Assembly (NCBI GenBank): GCA_963824195.1
Contig: CAWGOJ010000008.1
Coordinates: 310,001-374,000 of the forward strand
Reading direction: 5' to 3'
DNA: 64,000 nt
Origin: Bog-473 sp963824195
GTDB taxonomy: Bacteria; Actinomycetota; Acidimicrobiia; Acidimicrobiales; RAAP-2
The translations under genes and the position numbers were made by a program. This document shows positions 52,295 to 62,099 of this stretch, in pieces. Each line of letters begins with the position of its first letter. Within the stretch, counting starts at the first letter, position 1. The notes beneath the pieces were generated by a model. That model searched no databases and was not told the DNA's origin. It saw nothing but the letters and a program-made list of their open reading frames with translations.

Positions 52295-53028
52295 GCGAGC
52301 CCATCCTCAAGATCGAGGACCTCGATGTCCGCTACGCCACGTCCCAGGCGCTATTCGGGGTCTCGACCGACGTGGCCCCCGGATCGGTTCTTGCCGTGCT
52401 GGGCGCCAACGGCGCTGGCAAGAGCACCCTGGCGCGTGCAATCTCGGGCCTCGTGCCGCCCTTCGGCGGGCGGATCTTCTTCGACGGCCGCGACATCACC
52501 GGGAAGTCCGCACACCATGTTCGGAAGCTGGGCCTGACCTACATCCCCGAAGGGCGCGGCGTCTTCCCGGGCCTCTCGGTCCTCGACAATCTCAAGATGG
52601 CGGTCGCCCAGGAGAAGCGGCCCCAACGGGCTCCGGCCATCGATCGGGCGATCGAGATGTTCCCGGTGCTCGGCTCGCGGAGAACGCAACTCGCCGGCAG
52701 CCTCTCCGGTGGCGAGCAGCAGATGCTGGCACTGGCCCGGGCGGTTGCGGTGCTCCCCAAGCTCATCATCGCCGACGAGATGTCCCTCGGCCTGGCGCCC
52801 CAGATCGTCGAGTCGGTGTTTCAGAGCCTCGAGGAGACACGTCGGTCCGGCGTCACCATCGTCTTGAGCGAGCAGTTCGTGCACCGAGCTTTGTCATTGG
52901 CTGACACTTGCGTGATCCTCACCCGCGGCCGAGTCGGTTGGTCAGGTCGTGCGTCCGAAGCGGGCACGGAGATCATCGACCGCTATCTGGGCGACGCCGA
53001 CCACCCGGCGTCCGCGACGACATCGTGA
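52291..53028 (+). CDS. Liv-type ABC transporter ATPase (LivF-like)
   Basis: A 245-residue ATPase with canonical Walker A GANGAGKST, signature LSGGEQQ and Walker B LIIADEMSLGL. It overlaps the LivG-like gene by four bases (ATGA). YIPEGRGVFPGLSVLDNL is typical of LivF. It completes the cytoplasmic half of the importer; the substrate-binding protein follows after a 163-base gap that has its own structures. Confidence 0.94.
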   Translation: MSEPILKIEDLDVRYATSQALFGVSTDVAPGSVLAVLGANGAGKSTLARAISGLVPPFGGRIFFDGRDITGKSAHHVRKLGLTYIPEGRGVFPGLSVLDNLKMAVAQEKRPQRAPAIDRAIEMFPVLGSRRTQLAGSLSGGEQQMLALARAVAVLPKLIIADEMSLGLAPQIVESVFQSLEETRRSGVTIVLSEQFVHRALSLADTCVILTRGRVGWSGRASEAGTEIIDRYLGDADHPASATTS

Positions 53029-53085
53029 AAGTCGAGGAGGGTGCGGCTGATCGGATGGGGTGACTGAAATCGGGATTGTTGGATC

Positions 53086-53118
53086 GCTACGCTTCGCCAC
53101 TTGGCGATGGGGCGTAGC
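53086..53118 (+). terminator. Nested hairpin between the ATPase and binding-protein genes
   Basis: Outer arms GCTACGC (53086-53092) and GCGTAGC (53112-53118), inner arms TCGCC and GGCGA around ACTT. There is no T run, so it may be an attenuator or an mRNA-stabilising structure that sets binding-protein levels apart from the membrane parts. Confidence 0.5.
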
Positions 53119-53154
53119 CCTATTGAGTGGCCTGTGACGCTGCTCTTCATTCAG

Positions 53155-53172
53155 AGGAACGTTTGTGTTCCT
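53155..53172. promoter_or_regulatory. 18-bp inverted repeat upstream of the binding-protein gene
   Basis: AGGAACGTTTGTGTTCCT: perfect six-base arms AGGAAC/GTTCCT with a six-base centre, 19 bases before the ATG. The GGGAGG ribosome site (GGGAGGAA) follows at once. It could be a repressor operator or a hairpin that hides the ribosome site. Confidence 0.5.
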
Positions 53173-53191
53173 GGGAGGAATTGGATAACAA

Positions 53192-54436
53192 ATGATGAGC
53201 TCTCGGTTCTTGAAGGTGTCAGTTGCGTTCACCGCGCTGACCGGTCTTCTGACCGCTTTTTCCAGTGTGGTCGCCACTCAGGTTTCGGCAACGGCCTCGC
53301 CGATCACCCTGGCCTACATCACTTCGCTCACCGGCCCTGGCGCTTCTGAGAACGCCGGATCACAGGCGGGATTTCTCGCGCGGATCGACGAGCAGAATGC
53401 GATGGGCGGGGTGAACGGACACAAGCTCGTGCCGTTGGTGATCGACGACCAGACCAGTCCGACCGTCATCGCGACCGCGGTCCAGGATGCCCTGTCGAAG
53501 GGTGCATTCGGCATCGTGTCGCAGAGTGCGCTCTTCTTCCTCGCCGACAAGTACCCCCAAGAGCAGGGCGTCCCGGTCACCGGCTCCTACGACGACGGTC
53601 CGGAGTGGGGTACCCAGCCCTTCACCAACATGTTCGCGTCCGACCACGGGAGCGTCGACCCCAAGTACCCGGTTGACACATTGGTTGGCTCGTTCCTCAA
53701 GACACATGGGGGTACGGTCATCGGGACGTACGGCTACGGCATATCCCCGTCGTCCGCCTCCTCGGCCAGGGGAGCCGCAGAGTCGTTCCAAGATGCCGGC
53801 GGAAAAATCGGCGTCGAAGATCTGACCGTCCCCTTCGGCGGCGCGGACTTCACGTCGGCGGCGCTCATCGCCAAGCAGGACGGGGTGAACACGATGACCC
53901 CGAGCATGGACGACAACTCGAATTTCGCACTCGCCACGGCGCTGGAGCAGGCCGGCGTGAAGCTCAAGGCCGCTCTCTTCGCCACCGGCTACGAGCCATC
54001 CGTGATCAAGTCACCGGTCTGGTCCACGCTACAGGGCGACTACTTCCTCAGCGCCTTCCGCCCGTGGTCGCTGCCCAACGCCGGCACAGAGCAGGAGCAG
54101 GCTGCGTTCGAGAAGTACGCCCACTTGACCAAGAGCCAGTTCGCGACCTTCGGCGAGACCGAGTCGTGGCTGGGCGCAGACCTCATGATCAAGGGCCTGC
54201 AGATGGCCGGGTCCAACCCGACGCGGGCGACCGTGATCAAGGATCTCCGCAGCATCAAGGCCTACAACGGGAACGGTCTCCTGCCAATCACCATCAACTA
54301 CTCGACCATCTTCGGTCATGACCCGGCGAACTGCGCGTGGGTCATGAAGGCGACCAAGACCGGGTTCGTTCCCGTCTCGTCCCAGCCGTTCTGCGGCCAC
54401 GACGTCGCGGGGACCACAACCCTGTCGGGGTCGTAA
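53192..54436 (+). CDS. Periplasmic-type (Peripla_BP_6) substrate-binding protein
   Basis: A 414-residue extracytoplasmic binding protein. The N-terminus (VSVAFTALTGLLTAFSSVVA) is a signal peptide, with cleavage likely near residue 35 before SPITLAY; no lipobox Cys is seen, so it is not an obvious lipoprotein. LAYITSLTGPGASENAGSQA, LVPLVIDDQTSPTVIATAVQ and FGIVSQSALFFLADKYPQE match Leu/Ile/Val-type binding proteins. Such proteins in catabolic loci often bind aromatic or alicyclic carboxylates. It follows the permease and ATPases and has its own probable control region. A second ATG is one codon downstream. Confidence 0.92.
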   Translation: MMSSRFLKVSVAFTALTGLLTAFSSVVATQVSATASPITLAYITSLTGPGASENAGSQAGFLARIDEQNAMGGVNGHKLVPLVIDDQTSPTVIATAVQDALSKGAFGIVSQSALFFLADKYPQEQGVPVTGSYDDGPEWGTQPFTNMFASDHGSVDPKYPVDTLVGSFLKTHGGTVIGTYGYGISPSSASSARGAAESFQDAGGKIGVEDLTVPFGGADFTSAALIAKQDGVNTMTPSMDDNSNFALATALEQAGVKLKAALFATGYEPSVIKSPVWSTLQGDYFLSAFRPWSLPNAGTEQEQAAFEKYAHLTKSQFATFGETESWLGADLMIKGLQMAGSNPTRATVIKDLRSIKAYNGNGLLPITINYSTIFGHDPANCAWVMKATKTGFVPVSSQPFCGHDVAGTTTLSGS

Positions 54437-54592
54437 TCGAACGTCGCTGCATTGGTCAGCGTCATGGCGGGCAGGTCATCCGGCGTCCCATGGGGAATGC
54501 CTGAAGCCTGGCGTCTGACGCTGGCCGTGTGGCGTTGTGATGAAGAGGATCTGTAGAGACACGGCAGAAATGGTCCGGGAGGTGGGAAACGC

Positions 54593-55429
54593 GTGACAGT
54601 GGGGATCGTCACCGGAGCGGCACGGGGAATGGGGCGGGCATGCGCCACACGAATGTCGAGCCTGGTCGACGATGTTCTCCTCGTTGACATCGACGAACCG
54701 AGCCTCGTCGGAGCGGCGAGGGAGCTCAGAGAAGAGGGCGGAGGAGCGGGCATCGAACCCTTCCCCCTCGACATCACGGACAGCGACGGCGTGGAGAGGC
54801 TTGCCTCTCGAGCATCGGAGTTGGGTGTGTTGCGCGCCGTTGCCCATGCGGCGGGCGTCTCGCCGACAATGGCAGATTGGCGACGGGTCTTCGAGATCGA
54901 TCTCGTGGCGACCGCAATGCTGACGGAGGTGCTCTGGCCGCTCGCAACGCAAGGCACCGCCCTCGTCTGCTTCGCGTCGATGGCGCCGCTGCTCGCTGCG
55001 GGCCAAATGGATCCGGCGCACGATGCCGTGCTCGACAACCCCCTCGACGCCGAGTTCCTGGACCGCGTCAGCGCCGAGTTCGGGCCCGAGATCGAAGACC
55101 CGGGCATGGCCTACACCTGGGCGAAGAGAGGTGTGCACCGCCTGGTCCGAAGGGAGGCCGTGCGCTTCGGCCGGGTCGGTGCCCGGGTCTGCTCGGTGTC
55201 ACCCGGCATCATCGATACCCCCATGGGTCGTCAGGAGGCGGCGGCTCGCCCGACCAACAACCAGCTGGTGCAACTGACCCCCCTGGGCCGCGAGGGTCGG
55301 CCTGAGGAGGTTGCGGCTGCAGTGGCCTTCCTCTTGTCCGACAACGCCAGCTTCGTCAACGGGATCGATGTCGCCGTTGACGGCGGCGTCATCGCTGCCA
55401 TGACCACCCGCCAGCCGGCCCGCCCGTAG
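54593..55429 (+). CDS. SDR family oxidoreductase
   Basis: A 278-residue SDR: VGIVTGAARGMGRACATRM for cofactor, ICDxxN-like region AHAAGVSPTM, FASMAPLL (Ser) and YTWAKRGVHRLV (Tyr, Lys). VCSVSPGIIDTPMGRQEA is the usual post-active-site loop. An extra segment between Ser and Tyr (DPAHDAVLDNPLDAEFLDRV) resembles hydroxysteroid-type SDRs. The GTG start has GGGAGG about ten bases upstream. It stands after the binding protein, which it may follow in one transcript. Substrate unknown. Confidence 0.9.
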   Translation: MTVGIVTGAARGMGRACATRMSSLVDDVLLVDIDEPSLVGAARELREEGGGAGIEPFPLDITDSDGVERLASRASELGVLRAVAHAAGVSPTMADWRRVFEIDLVATAMLTEVLWPLATQGTALVCFASMAPLLAAGQMDPAHDAVLDNPLDAEFLDRVSAEFGPEIEDPGMAYTWAKRGVHRLVRREAVRFGRVGARVCSVSPGIIDTPMGRQEAAARPTNNQLVQLTPLGREGRPEEVAAAVAFLLSDNASFVNGIDVAVDGGVIAAMTTRQPARP

Positions 55430-55464
55430 GACCAGCGAGCCGCCATCCCACCGAAGGCGCGACC

Positions 55465-56244
55465 TCAGGACGGGAGGTCGGATGGAATCCAGCTCGGCTG
55501 TCGCTTCTCCATGAACGCCTTCATCCCCTCCCGGGGCTCCGGTGAACTCTCCAACGCCCCGAACATCGTCTGGTAGTCGATCACGCCGTAGCGCTCGTTG
55601 AGCATGCGCTTCACGTGGGCACGGGCCTCGGGCGCCGTGCGCAGGATCTGCCCGGCCGCGTCAAGCGCGGCCGCACGCAGTCCTTCGTGTGGGACGACTC
55701 GTGAGATCACCCCGAGCCGCTGTGCCTCCGCGGCGTCGAAGACCCGCGCCGACAGCAGCAGATCGCGGGCGACTGCGACGCCGACGTGGGCCGGCAATGC
55801 CGCGGCATACGTGGCGTCGGGGATCCCGCGCAGGAGCTCCGGCACGCGGAAGGTAGCCCGGTCACTGGCCACCGCGATGTCGGCCATCATGGCGATCAGG
55901 AGGCCGCCGGCCTGGCAGATGCCATTGACTGCGGCAATCACGGGCGCCCGGCTCTCCCGTATGGCGCCGAACGGGAGGATCTCGAACCCGAGGTCGTCCG
56001 GCACCGAATCCCCGGGTTCGGCGCGCCCACCGAGATCACCGCCAGGAGCGAACACGTCGCCGGTGCCGGTGATGATCAGCGCCGCGAGGTCGGGATCCGT
56101 GTTCACGAGTCGCACGGCTCGCTTGATGCCGAAATACATGGCGGGCGTGAGTGCATTCCTTGCGGTTGGCCGGTCGATCACGCACCATGCGATCGGACCG
56201 TCACGCTCGAGACGAAGCCCCGCCGCGCCAAGCTCATTTTCCAT
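55465..56244 (-). CDS. Enoyl-CoA hydratase/isomerase family protein
   Basis: A 259-residue crotonase-fold enzyme: IDRPTARNALTPAMYFGI, VFAPGGDLGGRAEPGD, AVNGICQAGGLLIAMMADIAVA, and the C-terminal FMEKRQPSW. The start is ATG 56244 with GGGGAG upstream. The frame is open further 5', but those 77 residues look like a different protein (see next entry). It is convergent with the SDR and next to an alcohol dehydrogenase; a hydration-oxidation pair is plausible. Confidence 0.9.
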   Translation of the reverse strand: MENELGAAGLRLERDGPIAWCVIDRPTARNALTPAMYFGIKRAVRLVNTDPDLAALIITGTGDVFAPGGDLGGRAEPGDSVPDDLGFEILPFGAIRESRAPVIAAVNGICQAGGLLIAMMADIAVASDRATFRVPELLRGIPDATYAAALPAHVGVAVARDLLLSARVFDAAEAQRLGVISRVVPHEGLRAAALDAAGQILRTAPEARAHVKRMLNERYGVIDYQTMFGALESSPEPREGMKAFMEKRQPSWIPSDLPS

Positions 56245-56457
56245 CGATTCTTCTCCCCTCTGACCTGTCTCGTCCGTATCCTGGTCGCGTTGGCACTGAC
56301 CGTAATTCGCACCCCAGTGCGCATCCGCGAACCGGCGGATCTCGCGTGTGATCTCCTCATCTTCGGGCGCCATGCCGAAGAAACCGCCATGACCAGCCTG
56401 CGCCTCCGCACTGACCGAGGTCGGAATGGGGATATCGCGGGCGGGTAGGTGCAGCAT
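56245..56457 (-). pseudogene. Possible relic of an alpha/beta-hydrolase N-terminus
   Basis: Upstream of and in frame with the hydratase, MLHLPARDIPIPTSVSAEAQ strongly recalls the start of actinobacterial alpha/beta hydrolases (LPxRxIPVPTSISPEAQ). The reading then turns into unrelated sequence and the next gene starts. This looks like a truncated gene head. The family match is from memory and not checked. Confidence 0.35.
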
Positions 56458-56584
56458 CGGCGGCGATTCATTCATGGCTTCAAGACAGTCCAGGGACTGA
56501 GCACGCGTTCGTCGTCCTGAGCCAGCATGTCGCCTCCCGTTGGACCTACATCCGATGTCGACACGCTAGTCAGACGGTCCCTGA

Positions 56585-57523
56585 TCACGACGGCTCGATC
56601 ACGACACGGATGGCCCCAACGGTCTTGTCGGATGCCGCCCGGAACGCTTCTTCGGCGTCCTCGATGGGAAATCGGTGCGTGATCAGAGTCCGGGCGATCT
56701 CGGGATCATCGGCCAGCATGGACGCTGCGTCCTCCATCTCCCGACCGCCCTCGTGGGCGCAGTACCCCAGAGAGGGTATGAGCCGGGCCTCACGATGGAA
56801 CAGCGGCATCCAGTTCAGCTGCACCGGGCCGAAGTGCACGCCGAGGACGACGATCGTCCCCCCGGGCGCCACCAGCTCGCCACACCGGGCGAGGCTCGCG
56901 GGGGTGCCCGCCGCTTCGACCACGACGTCGTAGAGGCCCTCGGGATCGACGCGGGCACCAAGGCGCTCGCCGGCCTGCTTCTGGTGGGGATGCCGGGCTT
57001 CCAGGGTGACGTCCTCGCCGCCGAGCCGGCAGGCCCCGGCCACCGCGAGCAGCCCGAGCGCCCCCGCCCCCACGACGGCAACCCGCTTGCCGGGACCGGT
57101 GCCGGCCAGACGCAGGGCATGCCACGACACCGAGGCGGGCTCCACGAGGGCTGCATCACGGACGTCGAGGCCAGGTGGCAGCGGGACCAGTCGGGCGGCG
57201 GGCGCACGGAATCGTTCAGACATGCCCCCATCAGCGGTCATGCCGAGGGCTCTCTGACCATGCGTTGCGCACAGGTTGTACGCGCCCCGCGAGCACTGGT
57301 CACACTCCATGCAGCCGTAGATGGCTTCGACGACCACTGCAGTACCGTCCTCGCGGAGTCCGGCGAGCTCGTGACCCAGGATGAACCGGCTCCCGAACCT
57401 GATGTAGCTCAGGTCTGAGCCGCAGATACTGGTTGCCCTCATCTCGAGGAGCTCGCCGGCGCCGGGTGGTTCGTCGACATCGACGACCGCCACGCCTCCT
57501 TCGACGCTGCGTACTGCTTTCAC
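56585..57523 (-). CDS. Zinc-dependent alcohol dehydrogenase (MDR superfamily)
   Basis: A 312-residue MDR. Catalytic zinc ligands are in SICGSD (Cys) and ILGHELAG (His-Glu). The structural zinc cluster is CMECDQCSRGAYNLC (four Cys). The cofactor motif is VVGAGALGLLAVAGA. The GTG start at 57523 has GGAGGGGG upstream. It would oxidise a secondary alcohol or polyol. It is divergent from the LLM gene at 57656 across a 132-base gap and downstream of nothing else on its strand. Confidence 0.93.
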   Translation of the reverse strand: MKAVRSVEGGVAVVDVDEPPGAGELLEMRATSICGSDLSYIRFGSRFILGHELAGLREDGTAVVVEAIYGCMECDQCSRGAYNLCATHGQRALGMTADGGMSERFRAPAARLVPLPPGLDVRDAALVEPASVSWHALRLAGTGPGKRVAVVGAGALGLLAVAGACRLGGEDVTLEARHPHQKQAGERLGARVDPEGLYDVVVEAAGTPASLARCGELVAPGGTIVVLGVHFGPVQLNWMPLFHREARLIPSLGYCAHEGGREMEDAASMLADDPEIARTLITHRFPIEDAEEAFRAASDKTVGAIRVVIEPS

Positions 57524-57655
57524 GTGTGCCCCCTCCTTGTACGAGTGCAGTTGTCCGACAGCAAGCGGCGAGACCGGGTAGGGCATGTTAGTCCGGGCCC
57601 GGCAGAGTCACGACCCCTCCTTTCACCGAACCGAGGCGAGTAGTTTCAAGTGTCG

Positions 57656-58568
57656 ATGACCACCCCTCTCGAGTTCTGGCTCTACCTGCCGCAGATGCGG
57701 ATGACGATGGACCAAATGGCGCAACGCGCCATCGCTGCCGAGGCAGCGTGCTTCGCCGGCATCGCGGGAATGGATCACCTGGCGCCACCCGGGGCCGAGA
57801 GTGCCCCGATGTTCGAGGCGATGATCACGAGTGCTTGGCTCGCAGCCCGAACCGACCGTTTGCGCGTCGGCTCCCTCGTTCTCTGCGACTCGTTCCGGCA
57901 TCCGGCAGTGCTCGCGCGAGAGGCGGTCACGCTCGACCACGCGTCCGATGGAAGATTCGAGCTGGGACTCGGCTGGGGCTCGGTGGTGGAGCGAGTTGGA
58001 GGCCTTCGCCATCGGGTCGCCCGAGCCAGGGGCTCGGTTGGGCCGGTTGAAGGAATCCCTCGAGATCATGAAGGCGCTGTGGCGTGGCGACACTTTCGAT
58101 TACGAAGGGGAGCACTTCCGCCTGCATGGAGTGCAGCAACAGCCGGGGCCGCTCAGCCAGATCCCGATCGTGATCGGCGGCGCGGGCAGGAGAACCATGG
58201 AGCTGGTCGCTGCGCATGCGGACTGGTGGAACGTGCACATCGGCATCATTGACAAACTCGACGAGATGCGCCCACTCTCGGGAAATGCCCGGTGCTCGGT
58301 CCAGGTACAGGTCGCATTCGTGCCGTCCGAGAACCTTCGTGACGATGTCGCACAGTCCGCACGTCGGCGCTTCGGAGGTACGCCTGTCGTCGGTACGGCG
58401 CCCGAACTGGTCGACTATTTCGGATCACTGGTGGAGCGCGGCGTGGCACGGGTGTACGTGTGGTTCTGTGATTTTGCGCCTCCCGAAACCCTCTTGGCAT
58501 TCGGCGAGGACGTGATCTCCGATTTCGGCGGGGTTACCGCACGGCGCGCCGAAGGATCAATCCGATAG
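57656..58568 (+). pseudogene. LLM-class (F420-type) oxidoreductase with a one-base frameshift
   Basis: LEFWLYLPQMRMTMDQMAQR, FAGIAGMDHLAPPGA and RVGSLVLCDSFRHPAVLARE, then FELGLGWGSV, are in one frame. Near 57981-57990 the reading must shift to ELEAFAIGSPEPGARL and on through IPIVIGGAGRRTMEL to the stop at 58568. The 913-base span is 3n+1, so one base is extra (or two are missing). Start is ATG 57656, with a GTG two codons upstream. It would be a 303-residue flavin/F420 oxidoreductase. Sequencing error or genuine disruption. Confidence 0.85.
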
Positions 58569-58694
58569 CCAGGTGCATCTGGCCTCGTAGCGGTCCGTCT
58601 GCGCAATTTCCATCAATCACTCAGGGCGCCGACCCTGATACTGGCTCAGGCTCCACTCACGGCGCTGACCGGCCCGCTGCGAAGTCCGGCGGAG
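58569..58694. other. Short gap after the LLM gene
   Basis: A 126-base interval between the LLM stop and the convergent DoxX stop. No hairpin with a T tract and no gene was seen. Confidence 0.4.
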
Positions 58695-59243
58695 TTATTG
58701 ACCAGACCCGGGAGCGGGGTGAGGCCTCCAGCAGGTCAGAAGCAGTAATGCTGCCCCCACCGCGCCAACTCCGAGCGAGATCGCGAACCCGGGCCAACCC
58801 CACAGCCTGGTCAAAGTGTGGACATGCCCGTCGATGCTCCACTGACCAGGTCCAAGGGTGCCGATCGTGACGCCCAGCATCGTCAGCACCATGACGTACT
58901 CCCATCCTTCCCCGGGACGGAAGATGAAAAACCCGTTCTTGCGATGATTGGTGATCCAGGCGACCAGCATCACACCGACGACCCCCGCTCCTGCGAGCGG
59001 TGTCGCCAATCCGACCACGAGCAGCACACCGGCGCCGATTTCGGTGAGACTGGCCACCCAGGCGTGCACAATGCCCGGCCTCATGCCGAGCCCCTCGAAC
59101 CAACGGGCGGTTCCGGCGATCTTCCCCCCTCCGAAGACGTGGTTGATGCCGTGCGCGAGGAAGACCGCGCCCAGGACAATGCGGGTCAGGAGCAGTGCCA
59201 TGTCCACCGACGAGGGTGAAAGGCTGGCGAAAAGCTGGTGCAC
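58695..59243 (-). CDS. DoxX family membrane protein
   Basis: A 182-residue inner-membrane protein with four predicted hydrophobic helices: LLLTRIVLGAVFLAHGINHV, ASLTEIGAGVLLVVGLATPL, GVVGVMLVAWITNH, and FAISLGVGAVGAALLLLTCW. FEGLGMRPGIVHAW and the RIVLGAVFLAHG start are typical of DoxX. Members are linked to thiosulfate or redox metabolism or have unknown function. It is isolated, with a 400-base gap upstream that contains a P450 relic. Confidence 0.9.
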   Translation of the reverse strand: MHQLFASLSPSSVDMALLLTRIVLGAVFLAHGINHVFGGGKIAGTARWFEGLGMRPGIVHAWVASLTEIGAGVLLVVGLATPLAGAGVVGVMLVAWITNHRKNGFFIFRPGEGWEYVMVLTMLGVTIGTLGPGQWSIDGHVHTLTRLWGWPGFAISLGVGAVGAALLLLTCWRPHPAPGSGQ

Positions 59244-59506
59244 GTGGCCTCCGGGTGCTTAGTTCGAACTCAGGACGTTACCTGCGTGTGCATCGGTCAG
59301 CTTGGCTCATTGGTCGGTCTCTGCGGGAGGAGGTGGCCGCCCTGCTACACCGACTGAATCGGCGGCCGGTCGACCGGGTGCAGCCCTTTGCGATCTGGCT
59401 CGGGAAGCGCAGCCATCCCCCGTCGCCTCAGGCGGTCGAACCGCGTTCATGGTAACAAGGGCCTCTCCGGATATACAAGTAAGCCTTCACATACTTCCAT
59501 TCGCCC
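59244..59506. other. Gap with no recognisable gene
   Basis: About 260 bases upstream of DoxX. A plus-strand frame (SLREEVAALLHRLNRR...) ends at 59455 without a known family. The DoxX promoter should be here. Nothing more could be supported. Confidence 0.4.
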
Positions 59507-59632
59507 ATGCAGTGCCCCATCGCGGAGGGCAGCGTCCGGTTCCCCGATTGGCAGGTCGACTACGAGAGCGCGGTGCAGGCGCGTACCTCCACCGTCCGGG
59601 GCTGGGAAAAGCTCCCCGTCTTCACATCGTGA
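59507..59632 (+). pseudogene. C-terminal relic of a cytochrome P450
   Basis: A 41-codon frame encodes FPDWQVDYESAVQARTSTVR and then GWEKLPVFTS before a TGA. The last 30 residues of the P450 at 9019 read FPSWEIDWDHAVQARTSTVR, then GWERLPAVTS: 21 of 30 identical by eye. The heme loop and everything before it are gone. This is the tail of a second, related P450 left after a deletion or rearrangement next to the methylmalonate-semialdehyde dehydrogenase gene. Confidence 0.85.
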
Positions 59633-59643
59633 CGGGATCTCGA

Positions 59644-61146
<1,503 letters not shown>

Positions 61147-61269
61147 CCCTACTCCTTTGTCGCCGAGAGTGCCCAGTCGGAACCAGCATGCTCACACCGC
61201 AGGGCGACTGGGGCCAGAGGGCGATCGCCGGCCCGTACCGATCCGCCCCGCGGTAGCGCAGGGTCGACG

Positions 61270-61287
61270 TAAGCGAACACTTGCTTA
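61270..61287. promoter_or_regulatory. 18-bp palindrome, candidate TetR operator
   Basis: TAAGCGAACACTTGCTTA: perfect five-base arms TAAGC/GCTTA around eight bases, in the 217-base divergent gap between mmsA and the TetR gene. A similar 18-mer occurs at 15301-15318 near another TetR gene. Confidence 0.6.
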
Positions 61288-61363
61288 TCCTAGGCAGGGC
61301 CCCGCTATCCTGACGGCGTGAGCCCACCCACTGTGAACGGTCGACGTGTCGCCAGGGGGATCG

Positions 61364-62035
61364 GTGGCTAGGCCGGCAGCCGGGAGCGGGTCAACCGGTA
61401 CCAAACCGCAGCGTCGTCTCAAGGCGGACGCCCGCAGGAGCTCGATCCTCGAAGCCGCCCGGATCGCTTTCAGCAAGACCGGCGATGTGAACGGAACGAC
61501 CGTGAAGGTCATCGCTGAACACGGCGGGATCAGCGAAGGTGTCATCTATCGACATTTTGAGAGCAAGGATCAGCTGTTCTACGAGGCGGTGGTGGATCCA
61601 CTCCGGAAGGCCGTGGACAACATCGTCGCGGCCAGCGACCTCGTGGACGGGAACATCCCTCTCACTCCAGAACAGCAATTGGAAGAGCTCAACGGGCTCT
61701 ACGTTCAGCTGATCGCCACTCTGCAGGAGACCCTGCCACTTCTAGGTCTTGTGCTGTTCGGCGATCCGAAGGTGGCCAAGCGCTTCTTCGACGAGCACTT
61801 TGTGGTCGCCATGGACCGATTGGCGGATGCCTGGCACCAGCTCGTGGACCGCTACGGATTCCAATTCGAATCACCCGATATCTCGGCTCGGGCGGTGATG
61901 GGGATCGCTCTGATGCTGGCCATCGAAGGCCACCACGACAAGGGCTTCGACGGCGATCGTGCGATAGCGCTGGCGAGCAAAGGCACGATGAACGGGTTCT
62001 TCCCCTTGTCTGTTGCGAATCGTCAACACCACTGA
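61364..62035 (+). CDS. TetR family transcriptional regulator
   Basis: A 223-residue repressor with SSILEAARIAFSKTGDVNGT, KVIAEHGGISEGVIYRHFES and KDQLFYEAVVDPL as the helix-turn-helix region. The GTG at 61364 has AGGGGGA four bases upstream; another GTG at 61346 is possible. It is divergent from mmsA and probably represses mmsA and itself through the palindrome at 61270. Its plus-strand downstream neighbours are DUF427 proteins. Confidence 0.92.
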   Translation: MARPAAGSGSTGTKPQRRLKADARRSSILEAARIAFSKTGDVNGTTVKVIAEHGGISEGVIYRHFESKDQLFYEAVVDPLRKAVDNIVAASDLVDGNIPLTPEQQLEELNGLYVQLIATLQETLPLLGLVLFGDPKVAKRFFDEHFVVAMDRLADAWHQLVDRYGFQFESPDISARAVMGIALMLAIEGHHDKGFDGDRAIALASKGTMNGFFPLSVANRQHH

Positions 62036-62099
62036 CTCACGCTCGAACCATGGCACTCGAAAAAGTCAACGCGCTCTGAGGATCAGATCAGCAGCCGAC

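Noticed and set aside
59195..59455. An 86-codon plus-strand frame overlapping the DoxX start
   Set aside because: Composition is random-like, with no family match; it overlaps a certain gene.
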